The translations under genes were made by a program, and so were the position numbers. This document shows positions 32,307 through 40,074 of a stretch of 40,190 nt of DNA, piece by piece. Positions within the stretch are counted from its first letter, which is position 1; each line of letters starts with the position of its first letter. Below the pieces are notes generated by a model that was not told the DNA's origin, made no database searches, and worked only from the letters and a program-made list of their open reading frames with translations. Source of the DNA: an uncultured Bacillota bacterium (GTDB lineage: Bacteria > Bacillota > Dehalobacteriia > UBA4068 > UBA4997); NCBI GenBank assembly GCA_948907985.1, contig CAQWMM010000011.1:5001-45190 (forward strand). The letters run 5' to 3'.

Positions 32307-33308
32307 ATGAATTATATTGGTTCTAAATACTCTCTTATAAATTTTATTCAAAATACAATACAAGATGTAACAAATATAAACAACGGAGAAGGTCATACAT
32401 TTGCCGATTTGTTTGCTGGCACAGGTATTGTAGGTTCTGTTTTTAAGCAATTAGGTTATAATGTTATTTCAAACGATATACAATATTATAGCTATGTACT
32501 AAACAAACATTTAATTGAAAACACACCGGTTTTAGATAATTCCTTATTGGATTATTTTAATTCGCTGATTGGAGAAAACGGTTTTATTTATCAAAATTAT
32601 TGTATTAATCCAAACAATGAGCGCAACTATTTTACTGATACAAACGGGAAAAAATGTGATGCAATAAGAACAGAATTAGAGAATATGTACATAAATAAGG
32701 ATATAAATGAATGTACATATTATTATTACTTGGCAAGTCTTGTTAATTCTATTGATAAATATGCAAACACCGCCTCAGTTTATGGTGCTTTCCTAAAAAA
32801 AATCAAAAAATCGGCACAAAAAGATTTTTATCTTGAATTACTGCCAGTAATAGACGGTAGAAAAGGAAAAGTATATAACGAAGACATAAACAAACTTATA
32901 AAAAGAATTTCTGGTGATATTTTATATTTAGATCCCCCCTATAATGAACGACAATATTGTACAAACTACCATGTTCTTGAAACAATAGCAAAATATGATA
33001 ATCCACAATTAAAAGGCAAAACAGGCCTGCGCGAATATAGCTCACAAAAAAGCTTATTTTGCTCCAAAAGAACAGTAAATAAAGTTTTTGATGATTTAAT
33101 TGCTAATGCAAATTTTCATTATATTTTTTTAAGTTATAATAATGAAGGTCTGATGGATATTGATACAATAAAAAATATTATGTCTAAATATGGGAAATAT
33201 ACCTGCTATAAACAAGAATATCAACGTTTCAAGGCGGATAAAGAAGAAAATAGAAATATTAAAGCAAAAACAACTACAGAATATATTCATTGTTTAATTA
33301 AGGAGTAA
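32307..33308 (+). CDS. D12-class adenine-N6 DNA methyltransferase
   Basis: 333 residues from ATG 32307 (AAAGGA upstream). It starts MNYIGSKYSLI, the usual start of D12-class enzymes. SAM-binding motif I is FADLFAGTGIVG (residues 32-43) and catalytic motif IV is DILYLDPPYNERQY (DPPY). The order I then IV, with a recognition region between, is the alpha-class order. The gene is very AT-rich compared with neighbouring phage genes. With the next gene it would protect both strands of an asymmetric site. Confidence 0.92.
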   Translation: MNYIGSKYSLINFIQNTIQDVTNINNGEGHTFADLFAGTGIVGSVFKQLGYNVISNDIQYYSYVLNKHLIENTPVLDNSLLDYFNSLIGENGFIYQNYCINPNNERNYFTDTNGKKCDAIRTELENMYINKDINECTYYYYLASLVNSIDKYANTASVYGAFLKKIKKSAQKDFYLELLPVIDGRKGKVYNEDINKLIKRISGDILYLDPPYNERQYCTNYHVLETIAKYDNPQLKGKTGLREYSSQKSLFCSKRTVNKVFDDLIANANFHYIFLSYNNEGLMDIDTIKNIMSKYGKYTCYKQEYQRFKADKEENRNIKAKTTTEYIHCLIKE

Positions 33309-33311
33309 AAT

Positions 33312-34100
33312 GTGTCAAAATATAATGATATTGATATGAAGAATTGGAAAAATTATTCAGAAATATACACAGATTCTCTTTGGATAATCGACAAACGAGA
33401 TAATTCCGGTGCTCATAACGGAAAATATCATGGAAATTTTATTCCGCAAATTCCGCATCAATTATTTACTCGCTACACAAAAATAAATGATTGGATTCTG
33501 GATCCATTTATGGGTAGCGGCACATCTCTTATTGAAGCTCAACGAATGGGAAGAAATTCAATAGGAATTGAGCTACAAGAAAGCGTAGCTCAAGAAGCCA
33601 CTCAACGAATAGCTACTGAAAAAAATGATAAATGTAAGGCAATATCTTTTATTGGCAATAGCAAAGATTTTGCAATTGAAAATCTGTTAAAATGCTTATC
33701 TATTAAAAATATACAATTTGTCATTATGCACCCACCCTACTGGGATATTATTAAATTTTCCGATAACCCACAAGATTTATCAAATGCTAAAACACTAGAT
33801 GATTTTTTGCACTCGTTTGACCAAGTAATCAAAAATACAACAAAAATATTAGAAAAAAATCGCTATTGCGCTGTTGTAATTGGCGATAAATATGCAAACA
33901 GTCAAATTATACCACTTGGTTTTCATTGTATGAATCTATTTCTCAATAGAGGTTTCATATTAAAAGCCATACTTGTAAAAAACTTTGATGAAACCAAAGG
34001 TAAAAACAACAAACAAGGTATTTGGCGTTATCGAGCATTATCATCTGATTTTTATATTTTTAAGCACGAATATATTTTTGTATTCAAAAAGTCGTGGTAA
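33312..34100 (+). CDS. Second DNA methyltransferase (N4-cytosine/N6-adenine type)
   Basis: 262 residues from a GTG with AAGGAG seven bases upstream, 3 bp after the first methyltransferase. HGNFIPQIPHQL precedes motif I (ILDPFMGSGTSLIEAQRMGRNSIGIEL), followed by FVIMHPPYWDIIKF as motif IV (HPPY instead of DPPY or SPPY). This matches the N6_N4_Mtase family with motif I before IV. HPPY is seen in one subfamily, so activity is likely. It pairs with the first enzyme as often found in type IIS systems. Confidence 0.85.
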   Translation: MSKYNDIDMKNWKNYSEIYTDSLWIIDKRDNSGAHNGKYHGNFIPQIPHQLFTRYTKINDWILDPFMGSGTSLIEAQRMGRNSIGIELQESVAQEATQRIATEKNDKCKAISFIGNSKDFAIENLLKCLSIKNIQFVIMHPPYWDIIKFSDNPQDLSNAKTLDDFLHSFDQVIKNTTKILEKNRYCAVVIGDKYANSQIIPLGFHCMNLFLNRGFILKAILVKNFDETKGKNNKQGIWRYRALSSDFYIFKHEYIFVFKKSW

Positions 34101-34120
34101 AAAATACACCACGACTTTTT
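34086..34120. terminator. Bidirectional terminator between methyltransferase 2 and the nuclease
   Basis: AAAAAGTCGTGGT pairs with ACCACGACTTTTT (13 bp) around a short A-rich loop. It covers the methyltransferase stop codon and separates two convergent genes. Confidence 0.9.
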
Positions 34121-34123
34121 GAA

Positions 34124-34735
34124 CTATTCATCACTTAGCGGCTTAAATACAAGGTGTTTCTTAAACTCAATCGGATCATACCAATAACAGCCTATACATC
34201 CATCCTCTTTTTCAGAATGTATAGCATCGCCTTGATAATAAGACATCGGATAGCCTAGCCGTTTGGCATCAAAACGTTTTCCCGTTCTTTTACATTCCTT
34301 ACAAAACTGACGTTTTGCATCATTAGCAGCTTTACTTAACGGCTGAAAATCATCAATACTCTGGTTTTCATTTCTCATTACTCTATCTTCATTTTTTCTG
34401 CCATTTTTATGATCGCATTCTGGCTTGCTCGTACCTAAAACTACACATCGCCTGGCCTTTATTGCCTCTCTAATTTCGGATCTTATATGTTGAGAATAAT
34501 CGTCATTTCTAAGGCCTGTCAAACGTATTCTGTCAATTCTATTACCAGGTGAAAGTTCTTTGTCAAACTCAATATAAAATTGTTTAGCTAATGTAGACTC
34601 CTTTCTTGCCCAAGATGCTCCATTACCAAATTGCAAACTTTCATACTCGCCAACAAATTCCGAAGTTGATACCCAGCGACTAAAGCCTTTTTCATCGGGT
34701 CGAGCCAATTTAAGAAAAAGTTCATTCTTTGTCAT
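34124..34735 (-). CDS. Putative type II restriction endonuclease, HNH (beta-beta-alpha-metal) type
   Basis: 203 residues. The C-terminal half has ECDHKNGRKNEDRV, then DFQPLSKAANDAKRQFCKECKRTGKRFDA and GCIGCYWYDP. The DHKNGR segment, the later N, and the CxxC pairs fit an HNH/beta-beta-alpha-metal nuclease with a structural zinc. It is convergent with two methyltransferase genes and 2 bp downstream of a controller-type regulator, the standard C-R/M-M layout. Cleavage has not been shown and the recognition site is unknown. Confidence 0.75.
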   Translation of the reverse strand: MTKNELFLKLARPDEKGFSRWVSTSEFVGEYESLQFGNGASWARKESTLAKQFYIEFDKELSPGNRIDRIRLTGLRNDDYSQHIRSEIREAIKARRCVVLGTSKPECDHKNGRKNEDRVMRNENQSIDDFQPLSKAANDAKRQFCKECKRTGKRFDAKRLGYPMSYYQGDAIHSEKEDGCIGCYWYDPIEFKKHLVFKPLSDE

Positions 34736-34737
34736 AA

Positions 34738-34947
34738 TTATTCCTCCAAGAAGAGTTTATAAATTTCCACATCTAAAGCAACAGCAATTTTCTGAATGTT
34801 CTCAAGGGATATGCTACGCTTAAAACGTTCAATATCACTTATATAAGTTCTATGAAGTCCACACATCTCAGCTAGCTTTTCTTGAGAAACGCCAATTAAA
34901 TTACGATATTTACGAACATTTCTTCCAAAAACAATTATAATATCCAT
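34738..34947 (-). CDS. Restriction-modification controller protein (C protein, XRE)
   Basis: 69 residues. FGRNVRKYRNLIGVSQEKLAEMCGLHRTYISDIERFKRSISLENIQKIA is an XRE domain of the C-protein size and type (RTYISDIER is frequent in C proteins). It is directly upstream of the nuclease gene, with a 16-bp palindrome before its start. C proteins delay nuclease expression until methylation is complete after entry into a new host. Confidence 0.88.
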   Translation of the reverse strand: MDIIIVFGRNVRKYRNLIGVSQEKLAEMCGLHRTYISDIERFKRSISLENIQKIAVALDVEIYKLFLEE

Positions 34948-34961
34948 TATTTCACCTCTGT

Positions 34962-34977
34962 ATATTATATATAATAT
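34962..34977. promoter_or_regulatory. 16-bp palindrome, likely C-protein operator
   Basis: ATATTATATATAATAT is a perfect palindrome ending 14 bp upstream of the C gene ATG and containing possible -10 hexamers. Position fits autoregulation, though the motif is AT-only and so less specific than classical C-boxes. Confidence 0.55.
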
Positions 34978-35053
34978 TTCGCTGTATACAAAAAGACTAC
35001 ATACAATAAGTTACATTCAAGTTTTTTTCTCCAATACAAATTTTATTATCCAC

Positions 35054-35407
35054 CTAAATATAGGTGATTTTCAGCGGATCGTCCAGCCCGCGAAAATAGA
35101 TTTTCTGCCCGGTCGGCTTATAGGTCATCTCCAGCGGGCTTTCCTTGATTTCCCAAAAAGCGCCCACGCCCAGCCGCTCAATCGCCCACCTAAGCTCGGT
35201 AAAGCAGCTATCCTTGAGGGTGCGGAACACCTTGCGCACCACCAGCAGGTTGGCAGTCGGCCACTTCATCAAGTTTACGATAAACCACAGGGCGGCGGTT
35301 TTGCTTTTCTTGCTGGCGCGGCTGCCCTTAACCACCCGGTATCTTTGACGGCAGCGCCAGAAGTCGGCGTAATTTTTGCCCACAACCTCCTGCAAAGATA
35401 TTTGCAT
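35054..35407 (-). pseudogene. terL: Terminase large subunit of second phage, N-terminal 117 residues only
   Basis: YRVVKGSRASKKSKTAALWFIVNLMKW contains the Walker A-like region of PBSX-type terminases (SRASKKSKT), followed by LLVVRKVFRTLKDSCFTELRWAI and FRGLDDPLKI. Full-length proteins are more than 400 residues. The frame breaks after LKITYI at a palindromic junction, ATCACCTA-TATT-TAGGTG. The ATPase Walker B and nuclease domain are gone, so packaging by this phage is lost. Confidence 0.9.
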
Positions 35408-35409
35408 AG

Positions 35410-35748
35410 CTACTCCCGCAAGTCGTTCACCAGAACAACCTCCTCGCCACCCAGGTTGATGTTATCATCCGGCTTAAAACCGGCTCTGTCCAGAATATCC
35501 TTGGCCGCCATCAGCCGCACCGATTCGCTGCGCGCTTTCAGCAGGGCTATTTCGGTATGAAAAGCCTTTACCGCCACCTCTTTCATACTGTTTTTCAGGG
35601 CGAGGCTATATTCCGCCATAAATTCATCGTTCTTTTTCCAGTTGCAAATCGTCGCCTCGGTAATATGCAGTTTTTCGGCAATTTTCCGTTGCGTCTGGTT
35701 ACCGAACACCAGCATTTCAATGCACTTTTTCTGTTTTGAATTTAGCAC
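35410..35748 (-). CDS. terS: Terminase small subunit of second phage
   Basis: 112 residues from a GTG start preceded by GGGGGAGG. LNSKQKKCIEMLVFGNQTQRKIAEKLHITEATICNWKKNDEFM is the helix-turn-helix domain of phBC6A51-type small terminases, followed by the helical oligomerisation segment LLKARSESVRLMAAKDILDRAGFKP. It is intact and immediately upstream of the truncated terL. Confidence 0.9.
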   Translation of the reverse strand: MLNSKQKKCIEMLVFGNQTQRKIAEKLHITEATICNWKKNDEFMAEYSLALKNSMKEVAVKAFHTEIALLKARSESVRLMAAKDILDRAGFKPDDNINLGGEEVVLVNDLRE

Positions 35749-35805
35749 GCACGCCTCCCCCTTTCATTAAAATTTATTAAAAATTTTTTTTCGTTAAATG
35801 TTCAC

Positions 35806-35838
35806 AAAAAGGCCGGCAAAGTTTCCCTTGCCGACTTT
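35806..35838. terminator. Terminator between ArpU-like gene and terS
   Basis: On the minus strand AAAAGTCGGCAAG-GGAAA-CTTTGCCGGCCTTTTT forms a stem with flanking A- and T-tracts and one G-U or mismatch. It works in both directions on paper and would end the regulator transcript. Confidence 0.82.
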
Positions 35839-35852
35839 TCTACTCTACTATT

Positions 35853-35916
35853 ATAACACATTCAAATGTGTTATTGTGTGTTATTGTGTGTTATTTTGTG
35901 TTATTTTGTGCGTTTT
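35853..35916. repeat. 22-bp palindrome plus 10-bp tandem repeats upstream of terS
   Basis: ATAACACATT-CA-AATGTGTTAT (35853-35874) is perfect, and its right arm runs into four head-to-tail units of TGTGTTATT(G/T) at 35867-35906, then one or two degenerate units (TGTGCGTTTT). The 10-bp period places each unit on the same face of the helix. It overlaps the 3' end of the ArpU-like gene. A binding array for the regulator or small terminase (pac-like) is plausible. Confidence 0.82.
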
Positions 35917-36328
35917 TGTGTGCTCTTTCAAATTTTTGCAAAGCATATCTGTGCAGATGTCTTATGTGATCATATGTGTAATTCATTTCGGCGGCGATAA
36001 CCTCCAGCGGTTTAAACTCCACATAGCGTTTATAAAGTATCTGCACATACGCCGGGTTGGCCAGCCCCTGAATCTGCTTGATTATCAGGTGCTTTTCATT
36101 GGCGTATTGCTCAATTTCCGCGCTGATTTCGGCCTCCAGATCGGCAATTCGCCCAATCGCGTTAACAAAAGGCGCGTCCGCCGCCGGGCTGGTCTGCACC
36201 CTATCCCTGGCGTAATCAATGCTGCCAACGCTTTCCGCTTTCCAGCGCAAATCGTTCAGTTCGGCAACCTTCTGATTAATCACCGTATCCAGGCGCTGTA
36301 ATTGCTGCAAATATTCTTTAGCCCACAT
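35891..36328 (-). CDS. ArpU/RinA-type phage late transcription regulator (sigma-70 region 4-like)
   Basis: 145 residues from the ATG at 36328, with GGAG eight bases upstream; longer in-frame starts would overlap the preceding gene without a site. An N-terminal helical part (YLQQLQRLDTVINQKVAELNDL) is followed by SPAADAPFVNAIGRIADLEAEI and a C-terminal helix-turn-helix (ILYKRYVEFKPLEVIAAEMNYTYDHIRHLHRYALQKFE) of the DUF1492/ArpU type. Such proteins activate late genes and sit just before terS, as here. The last residues are encoded by the tandem repeats. Confidence 0.87.
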   Translation of the reverse strand: MWAKEYLQQLQRLDTVINQKVAELNDLRWKAESVGSIDYARDRVQTSPAADAPFVNAIGRIADLEAEISAEIEQYANEKHLIIKQIQGLANPAYVQILYKRYVEFKPLEVIAAEMNYTYDHIRHLHRYALQKFERAHKNAQNNTK

Positions 36329-36330
36329 AA

Positions 36331-37212
36331 CTACTCCACAGCCGCCAGTGCCGCGCACAATTCCGCTATCCACTCCCGGCGCGCAATTTGCCCAATCCAT
36401 TCCTCCGGCACGCCTTTTTCGCCGCCGCAGCCATAATAAATCCCCGCCAAGCCGCCGGCCACCGCCGCCGTCGTATCGGTATCCTCGCCCAAATTCACCG
36501 CGGCCAGCACGCAATCACGGTAATTATCCATATGCAGCCAGCACCACAGCGCCGCCTCCAGCGTATCCACCACATAGCCGCTGCTCTTTATCTGCGCCCG
36601 GGGCAAATTCTCCAGTTCGGCCAGGCGGCCAAGTTCCGCCGGCAGATAACAGGCCTCGCCCTTTATCTTTTGCCAAACCGCCGCCTTATCCGCTCCGGCC
36701 AGCAGTATTTCCGCAACCTCCACATAAATACCGCAGGCCGCATTAGAAATTGAGTGATTATGCGTCAGCCCGGCCACACGCTGCACGTCAGCGCCGCTAT
36801 GCGGAACCAGCGCCACCGGCAAAATCCGCATTAACGCCCCATTGCCGTTATCCCTAAAATCGGTACCGCCGCAATGATCGATAGCCACGCCGTTTTGATA
36901 CCGCAAAATGGCCGCCCGGGTAGTGCCGCCCACATCAAAAACCTCGCCATAAGGCGTAAATTCCGCCGCCAAATACCACCTGGCAAAATTCTGCATAATA
37001 TCCGCCGGCTCAATCCTGCCCAGCCTGGCAATGCTTTCCGCTGTGGCCAGCGTCATACTGCTGTCGTCCGACCAGCTCCCCGGCGGCTGCCCGTAAGTGC
37101 CATAGCCCGTCATATCGCTAACCTTATAGCTATCCCGCTGGCGAAACTCCACCGGCACCCCCAAAGCGTCGCCCACCACCAAACCCATAATTCCACTGTA
37201 AATCTTGTCCAT
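36331..37212 (-). CDS. ADP-ribosylglycohydrolase (DraG/ARH family)
   Basis: 293 residues. GLVVGDALGVPVEFRQR at the start, GSWSDDSSMTLA (metal-binding Asp pair), NGNGALMRILPVAL and LGEDTDTTAAVAGGLAGIYYG near the end are the complete set of ADP-ribosylglycohydrolase metal sites. The length is normal. It removes ADP-ribose from proteins or nucleic acids. It ends 2 bp before the ArpU-like start. In a phage it could undo host ADP-ribosylation defences or NAD-based modification, but this is inference. Confidence 0.95.
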   Translation of the reverse strand: MDKIYSGIMGLVVGDALGVPVEFRQRDSYKVSDMTGYGTYGQPPGSWSDDSSMTLATAESIARLGRIEPADIMQNFARWYLAAEFTPYGEVFDVGGTTRAAILRYQNGVAIDHCGGTDFRDNGNGALMRILPVALVPHSGADVQRVAGLTHNHSISNAACGIYVEVAEILLAGADKAAVWQKIKGEACYLPAELGRLAELENLPRAQIKSSGYVVDTLEAALWCWLHMDNYRDCVLAAVNLGEDTDTTAAVAGGLAGIYYGCGGEKGVPEEWIGQIARREWIAELCAALAAVE

Positions 37213-37273
37213 AAGCTCACCCTCTCACCTAAAATTTACTACACAAAACGCTTTTTTCCTGCCTGAAAATTAT

Positions 37274-37693
37274 CTACAAATTAACCGCCTCCAATGTTTC
37301 AATCTCAATTTCAAGCCGCGGCTGCCGGGAGTAAAACTTCTCCAGCACAACCAGCACCAAATCCGCGTCATCTCTATATGCAACCTGATTCAGCGCGTCC
37401 GCCACAACTTTAATTATGTTATCCGCGTCCGGCTTTTTGACCGGCCTTATTAAACCTGCCTCCATAGCCGCTTGCCTAACCTTGCTAGCGCTGGCCGGTA
37501 TGCTGTAATACGCCCGGATGTGCATTGCCAACGGCTCCTTCCGCTGCCACAGGCACTGCCGCAGATATTCGGCGCGGATAAGATTTTCATAAAGCACCGT
37601 TTTGTCCGGCGTGTAGGTTCGGCCATTTTTTCGACTGAACCTTGGCCGCGCTTTGCCCTGCGGCTCGCCAAAAACCGTAAATTTAACCTGCAT
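37274..37693 (-). CDS. rusA: RusA-family Holliday junction resolvase
   Basis: 139 residues from the ATG at 37693. VKFTVFGEPQGKARPRFSRKNGRTYTP at the N-terminus and KKPDADNIIKVVADALNQVAYRDDADL are diagnostic of RusA, including the conserved Asp residues (PDADN and YRDDA) that bind metal. The usual length is 120-140 residues. It overlaps the preceding small gene by 11 bp. It cuts four-way junctions during phage replication. Confidence 0.93.
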   Translation of the reverse strand: MQVKFTVFGEPQGKARPRFSRKNGRTYTPDKTVLYENLIRAEYLRQCLWQRKEPLAMHIRAYYSIPASASKVRQAAMEAGLIRPVKKPDADNIIKVVADALNQVAYRDDADLVLVVLEKFYSRQPRLEIEIETLEAVNL

Positions 37694-37844
37694 TACCGCT
37701 TTTAATCCTTTCCAATTCCTGCAAATGCTCCAAAATCGAGTTTGCGACCTCTGGAGTAAGATCTTCTTCTGTTTCGTACATATCATAATAATCGTCAATC
37801 CAAGCATTACACCAGTCGATTAAATCCTGTAAACCAATCAGCAT
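37683..37844 (-). CDS. Small acidic phage protein (53 residues)
   Basis: ATG at 37844 with GGTGG upstream. The product MLIGLQDLIDWCNAWIDDYY... is very acidic (DDYYDMYETEEDLTPE), helical, and overlaps the RusA start. The overlap and good start suggest a real translated gene coupled to RusA. No family was recognised. Confidence 0.6.
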   Translation of the reverse strand: MLIGLQDLIDWCNAWIDDYYDMYETEEDLTPEVANSILEHLQELERIKSGNAG

Positions 37845-37937
37845 TTACATCAACCACCTAACCACACAGCCCAGCAAAAAGCTGATTCTGCAAAGCTGCC
37901 AAAAGTATTTCAACAAAAAGCGCGTAAGGTTATTCAT
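37845..37937 (-). CDS. Possible 30-residue membrane peptide
   Basis: ATG AAT AAC at 37937 has AAGGAGG nine bases upstream and overlaps the end of the DUF551 gene. The product (MNNLTRFLLKYFWQLCRISF...) is basic and hydrophobic. The stop directly precedes the next ATG. It may be a true small gene or only a translational coupler. Confidence 0.4.
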   Translation of the reverse strand: MNNLTRFLLKYFWQLCRISFLLGCVVRWLM

Positions 37938-38265
37938 TCATTAAAACCTCCTTTGGCGGTTCTGGCAGCTCCATCCAGTGAGTAACCTCATCATCTGCCC
38001 AAACCTCCCAGCCGTTTTTGCCGCTTTTGTTAGCCTTATAAAATGTTATTGCTACAAAACCATCGTCAAAATAAACCAAATAATCACCGTCAGCCACGGG
38101 CAACCTATCCTTAACGCTTATCCACTGCCGCTTGCGCAGTTCATCAGCTGCAATTTTGCCGGCTTCCCTACAAGCATTAACACTATCATTAAAAGTTGAA
38201 TATTTTGACACTTCCATAAAGCCTGTTTCTGGATCTAAAATCCGGATTGCTTCTTCAATCGTCAT
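37930..38265 (-). CDS. DUF551 domain phage protein
   Basis: 111 residues from the ATG at 38265 (AGGAGG upstream). An N-terminal helical part (ATIAADELRKRQ region) leads into WISVKDRLPVADGDYLVYFDDGFVAITFY and WADDEVTHWMELPEPP, the hallmark of DUF551. These proteins are common in phage early regions. Their function is unknown. Confidence 0.88.
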   Translation of the reverse strand: MTIEEAIRILDPETGFMEVSKYSTFNDSVNACREAGKIAADELRKRQWISVKDRLPVADGDYLVYFDDGFVAITFYKANKSGKNGWEVWADDEVTHWMELPEPPKEVLMNE

Positions 38266-38269
38266 TTTG

Positions 38270-38356
38270 CTACACCTCCTCCCAACAATGCCGGCATTTC
38301 CATACATTGCCACGCTTATAAAGATTTACCAGTTTTCGCCCACAGTTAGGACAGGT
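38270..38356 (-). pseudogene. Zinc-ribbon fragment without a start codon
   Basis: Minus-strand frame TCPNCGRKLVNLYKRGNVWKCRHCWEEV has two CxxC pairs. A stop lies just upstream in the same frame, with a TTG CTA AAC start-like stretch in another frame, which suggests a one- or two-base change at the beginning. It lies in the early gene row before DUF551. It could instead be read by a rare frameshift. Confidence 0.4.
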
Positions 38357-38438
38357 TTAGCAATGTATTACTCCTTTATCTGGTTTTCAAATCAATTTTG
38401 GTAACAAATCAGTATATTCAGTGTGTAAAGCAAACCGT

Positions 38439-39035
38439 TCACGCATTTTCCAACGCCTCCTCCCTGCTGATACGCTCAAATTCTATAACCCAAACCCAAG
38501 GATTAGCGTCCCAGCCATATTTAGCAAGGTCAGCTTTCTTGATTGTGCTTTCCCATATATCGGCAAAATGGTTAAGTACCGCAAAATAACTAAAAGGTTT
38601 ATTAAAACCCTCCGCTTCTAAATCATCAATAAGCCGCTGTCTTAACCGTTCAACCCTAACCCCAGTAACACGCAGGAAAATCCGTGCTGCCTCTTTGGGC
38701 ATATGAATTGAGGGGTGCCACTTATAACCATAACATTTTCTGGTTGCCTCACAGGCAGGAGTGGCATCTGCCTTATATTCATACCATATACCGTCTATAA
38801 TATGTTCAGCCACGAACTTGCACCATGTTTCCCTAACATACAGCACATCGCCACAATGACAAGGCGGTATCCAATATTCCTCATTTTCCAGGTCAACCCA
38901 CTTGCCAACATTACTACCACCAACGATTAAATCAAGTTTCCCTTTTGGTTGTGGCTTTATCAGCCGCCTTGTTACAGTTTTGCGTCCATCCAAGATTGCC
39001 TTAACCATTTCGGTATTCATCAATATCGGTTTCAT
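38439..39035 (-). CDS. ASCH-like phage protein
   Basis: 198 residues from the ATG at 39035 (GGAGGGCGATTGACA upstream). MKPILMNTEMVKAILDGRKTVTRRLIKPQ and GDVLYVRETWCKF, then HPSIHMPKEAARIFLRVTGVRVERL, are typical of a large group of phage and prophage proteins with an ASCH-like (PUA-related) fold, often called morphogenetic protein without proof. RNA binding is implied by the fold. The overlapping downstream genes are early genes. Confidence 0.85.
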   Translation of the reverse strand: MKPILMNTEMVKAILDGRKTVTRRLIKPQPKGKLDLIVGGSNVGKWVDLENEEYWIPPCHCGDVLYVRETWCKFVAEHIIDGIWYEYKADATPACEATRKCYGYKWHPSIHMPKEAARIFLRVTGVRVERLRQRLIDDLEAEGFNKPFSYFAVLNHFADIWESTIKKADLAKYGWDANPWVWVIEFERISREEALENA

Positions 39036-39037
39036 TG

Positions 39038-39319
39038 TCAATCGCCCTCCGATAACTTTAACCCGGTTCCTCTGCAAGTATGACAAGCCATTTCCTCAAA
39101 ATCACCGGCAGCATCGCAAACTTTCATAACCCCAGTTCCCTTGCATTTCGGGCAAACATAAGGTTCTATGCACTCATTGATTTTTGCCAATGCCAAATCA
39201 ATTTCATTTATTTGTTTATCAACACCGGCAATTACCTGCCGATGCGTTTCCTCCATTCGCTGCCTGCGTTTTTGCAAATTAAGCCGCTTTTCTGTCATAA
39301 CTTTTACAATATCAAGCAT
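39038..39319 (-). CDS. Small phage protein with DnaJ-like zinc motifs
   Basis: 93 residues from the ATG at 39319 (GAGGTGTTAGAA upstream). The first half is a coiled coil (KRLNLQKRRQRMEETHRQVIAGVDKQINEI). The second half has CPKCKGTG and CHTCRGTG, two CxxCxGxG motifs as in the DnaJ zinc domain. Such proteins are frequent in phage early regions. Function unknown. Confidence 0.75.
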   Translation of the reverse strand: MLDIVKVMTEKRLNLQKRRQRMEETHRQVIAGVDKQINEIDLALAKINECIEPYVCPKCKGTGVMKVCDAAGDFEEMACHTCRGTGLKLSEGD

Positions 39320-39329
39320 TTCTAACACC

Positions 39330-40067
39330 TCACCTAAAATCAAAACTTAACTGCCGCTCTTCTTCGGCAAACCGTCGGTCAAAATCAGCCAGCGTCTTGT
39401 CTGGCGTAAACGTAACCAAACTGGCCTTGTCCAACACCAACATTTTAGCCCACAATTCCGGGTACTCATTCCGCAGCCGCCGCAGCTCGCTAATCCGCTG
39501 GTTATGGCAAAACCAACAGCCAAGCCGCTTGCGCCCTTTGTTATAAGCCGGACTTAACAAATTTTCCCGGCGGCAGATTTCAAAACACTGCGCTTCGGTA
39601 ATACCCCACTCCACCAACGGCAGGAATTTACCCTGATTTGTCTTGTGTCCGATACGTCTAGTTTCATCAGCGGCTATACCCAAAATCTGCATATGCTCAT
39701 CGGCAGTTTTAGCCCATTCACTCAAAGCATTTACTTTCAAATACGTATTGCACCAAGCACCGAACATAACAGGAAAACCCCAAATAGCGCCGTCGCCATA
39801 TTTTTTGCTATGCTTAAACCTCCGCCAAAAGCAATCACAATAGCTGACATCGGCTTGCACAATTTCCGTTTCAATGCCATAGCGACTTTGCAGCAGCGGA
39901 ATAGCCTTGCAATGGATAAATTCCTCGTGCTCCGGCAATTCCGCCGAGGTTTCAGCGTCAAACATAACCCGGCAATACAAAGCCTTGTCAATATATACGC
40001 CCCGACGCTCACACTCAATTATGGCTGCCAGGCTATCTTTGCCAAAGGAGCAGGAGGCTATATATTT
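39330..40067 (-). CDS. PP-loop (PAPS-reductase-like/DndC-type) ATPase-family protein
   Basis: 245 residues from the ATG at 40067. SCSFGKDSLAAIIECE is a PP-loop (SxGKDS) that cleaves ATP at the alpha-beta bond. LGIAADETRRIG and CWFCHNQRISELRRLRNEYPELWAKM complete the PAPS-reductase/DndC-like fold with a CxxC near the C-terminus. Phage members are common. Roles proposed for relatives include sulfur or nucleotide-analogue transfer to DNA or tRNA. No substrate can be deduced here. Confidence 0.85.
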   Translation of the reverse strand, partial: KYIASCSFGKDSLAAIIECERRGVYIDKALYCRVMFDAETSAELPEHEEFIHCKAIPLLQSRYGIETEIVQADVSYCDCFWRRFKHSKKYGDGAIWGFPVMFGAWCNTYLKVNALSEWAKTADEHMQILGIAADETRRIGHKTNQGKFLPLVEWGITEAQCFEICRRENLLSPAYNKGRKRLGCWFCHNQRISELRRLRNEYPELWAKMLVLDKASLVTFTPDKTLADFDRRFAEEERQLSFDFR

Positions 40068-40074
40068 CATTGCC

